Shown here: piece by piece, positions 63,681 through 64,000 of the stretch
Layout of the letters: every line of letters begins with the position of its first letter
Position numbering within the stretch: the first letter of the stretch is position 1
Source of the DNA: Paenibacillus thiaminolyticus
Lineage (GTDB): Bacteria; Bacillota; Bacilli; Paenibacillales; Paenibacillaceae
DNA length: 64,000 bases
Direction of reading: 5' to 3'
Assembly (NCBI RefSeq): GCF_007066085.1
Contig: NZ_CP041405.1
Location: forward strand, 3,918,501-3,982,500
Notes under the pieces: model-generated
What the model saw: only the letters and a program-made list of their open reading frames with translations
Told to the model about the DNA's origin: nothing
Databases searched by the model: none
Made by a program: the position numbers and the translations under genes

Positions 63681-64000
63681 TTTATGGAGAGTTTGATCCT
63701 GGCTCAGGACGAACGCTGGCGGCGTGCCTAATACATGCAAGTCGAGCGGAGCGACGGTTTCCTTCGGGAAACCATTAGCTTAGCGGCGGACGGGTGAGTA
63801 ATACGTAGGTAACCTGCCCTTAAGACTGGGATAACTCACGGAAACGTGGGCTAATACCGGATAGTCGATTTCCTCGCATGAGGGAATCGGGAAAGGCGGA
63901 GCAATCTGCCACTTATGGATGGACCTACGGCGCATTAGCTAGTTGGTGGGGTAACGGCTCACCAAGGCGACGATGCGTAGCCGACCTGAGAGGGTGATCG
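63681..64000 (+). rRNA. rrs: 16S ribosomal RNA (5' 320 bases, runs off right edge)
   Basis: Starts TTTATGGAGAGTTTGATCCT, then CTCAGGACGAACGCTGGCGG and TAATACATGCAAGTCGAGCG, all classic 16S 5' signatures. The GTGAGTAATACGTAGGTAAC segment is typical of Paenibacillaceae-like Bacillota. The window ends inside variable region V2. Confidence 0.98.

Overview
The window reads as chromosomal DNA of a spore-forming Bacillota of the Paenibacillus type. The evidence is the sporulation genes (spo0F, bofA), a flagellar gene behind a sigma-D promoter, a Bacillus-type large SRP RNA, c-di-AMP (ydaO) and TPP riboswitches, an RNA polymerase delta subunit, and blocks of gene order known from Bacillus subtilis. 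Coding DNA is mostly GC-rich, with AT-richer patches near 6.3-7.2, 11.9-12.5, 15.2-17.5 and 35.2-40 kb. The genus is inferred, not proven.

Layout. 0-4.2 kb: start of motA (minus strand), then an ECF vitamin/micronutrient transporter operon (S-T-A-A') with an unknown substrate. 4.3-18 kb: accessory region with a GNAT enzyme, a two-domain sulfurtransferase, a kinase-like phosphotransferase, a Fur-controlled siderophore-binding lipoprotein, several lipoproteins (two of them a tandem duplication), YtxJ, and a membrane-protein/MerR locus with two divergent MerR-type promoters. This stretch also holds at least four decayed genes (alpha/beta hydrolase, NADH-dehydrogenase-like flavoprotein, MerR, PadR). 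18-27.1 kb: exonuclease III, an AraC/GyrI-like regulator, two DUF4097 or coiled-coil envelope proteins, an NlpC/P60 hydrolase behind a c-di-AMP riboswitch, a membrane protein and an M1 metallopeptidase. 27.2-35.1 kb: ywhD, pbpG-like PBP1, speE and speB as in B. subtilis, interrupted by a repeat-rich 1-kb spacer and a FadR-type regulator plus CynX-type MFS transporter. 36-39.3 kb: LysR, deaminase and amidohydrolase genes for nucleobase turnover, and an ankyrin protein. 40.2-47 kb: ywiB-argS, then LytS-LytTR and a CstA-type carrier, probably a pyruvate or peptide sensing and uptake unit. 47.1-49.6 kb: TPP riboswitch-tenA and a subtilase.

49.9-57.7 kb is the conserved block rpoE-pyrG-spo0F-fba-murA-rho-rpmE. 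58-64 kb is the origin-proximal block SRP RNA-(histidine kinase)-dnaX-ybaB-recR-yaaL-bofA-16S rRNA, and the 16S gene runs off the right edge.

How it fits together: the right half is core information processing and sporulation (Spo0F with a soluble PAS kinase 5 kb away, and BofA for sigma-K control). The left half is envelope and transport. Regulation visible in the DNA includes a sigma-D promoter (motA), a Fur box, two 19-bp-spacer MerR promoters, c-di-AMP and TPP riboswitches, a G-initiated pyrG attenuator, a C/U-rich rho leader, LytTR-like direct repeats before cstA, and a sigma-H-like promoter before spo0F. No prophage, CRISPR array, intact insertion sequence or tRNA gene was seen.
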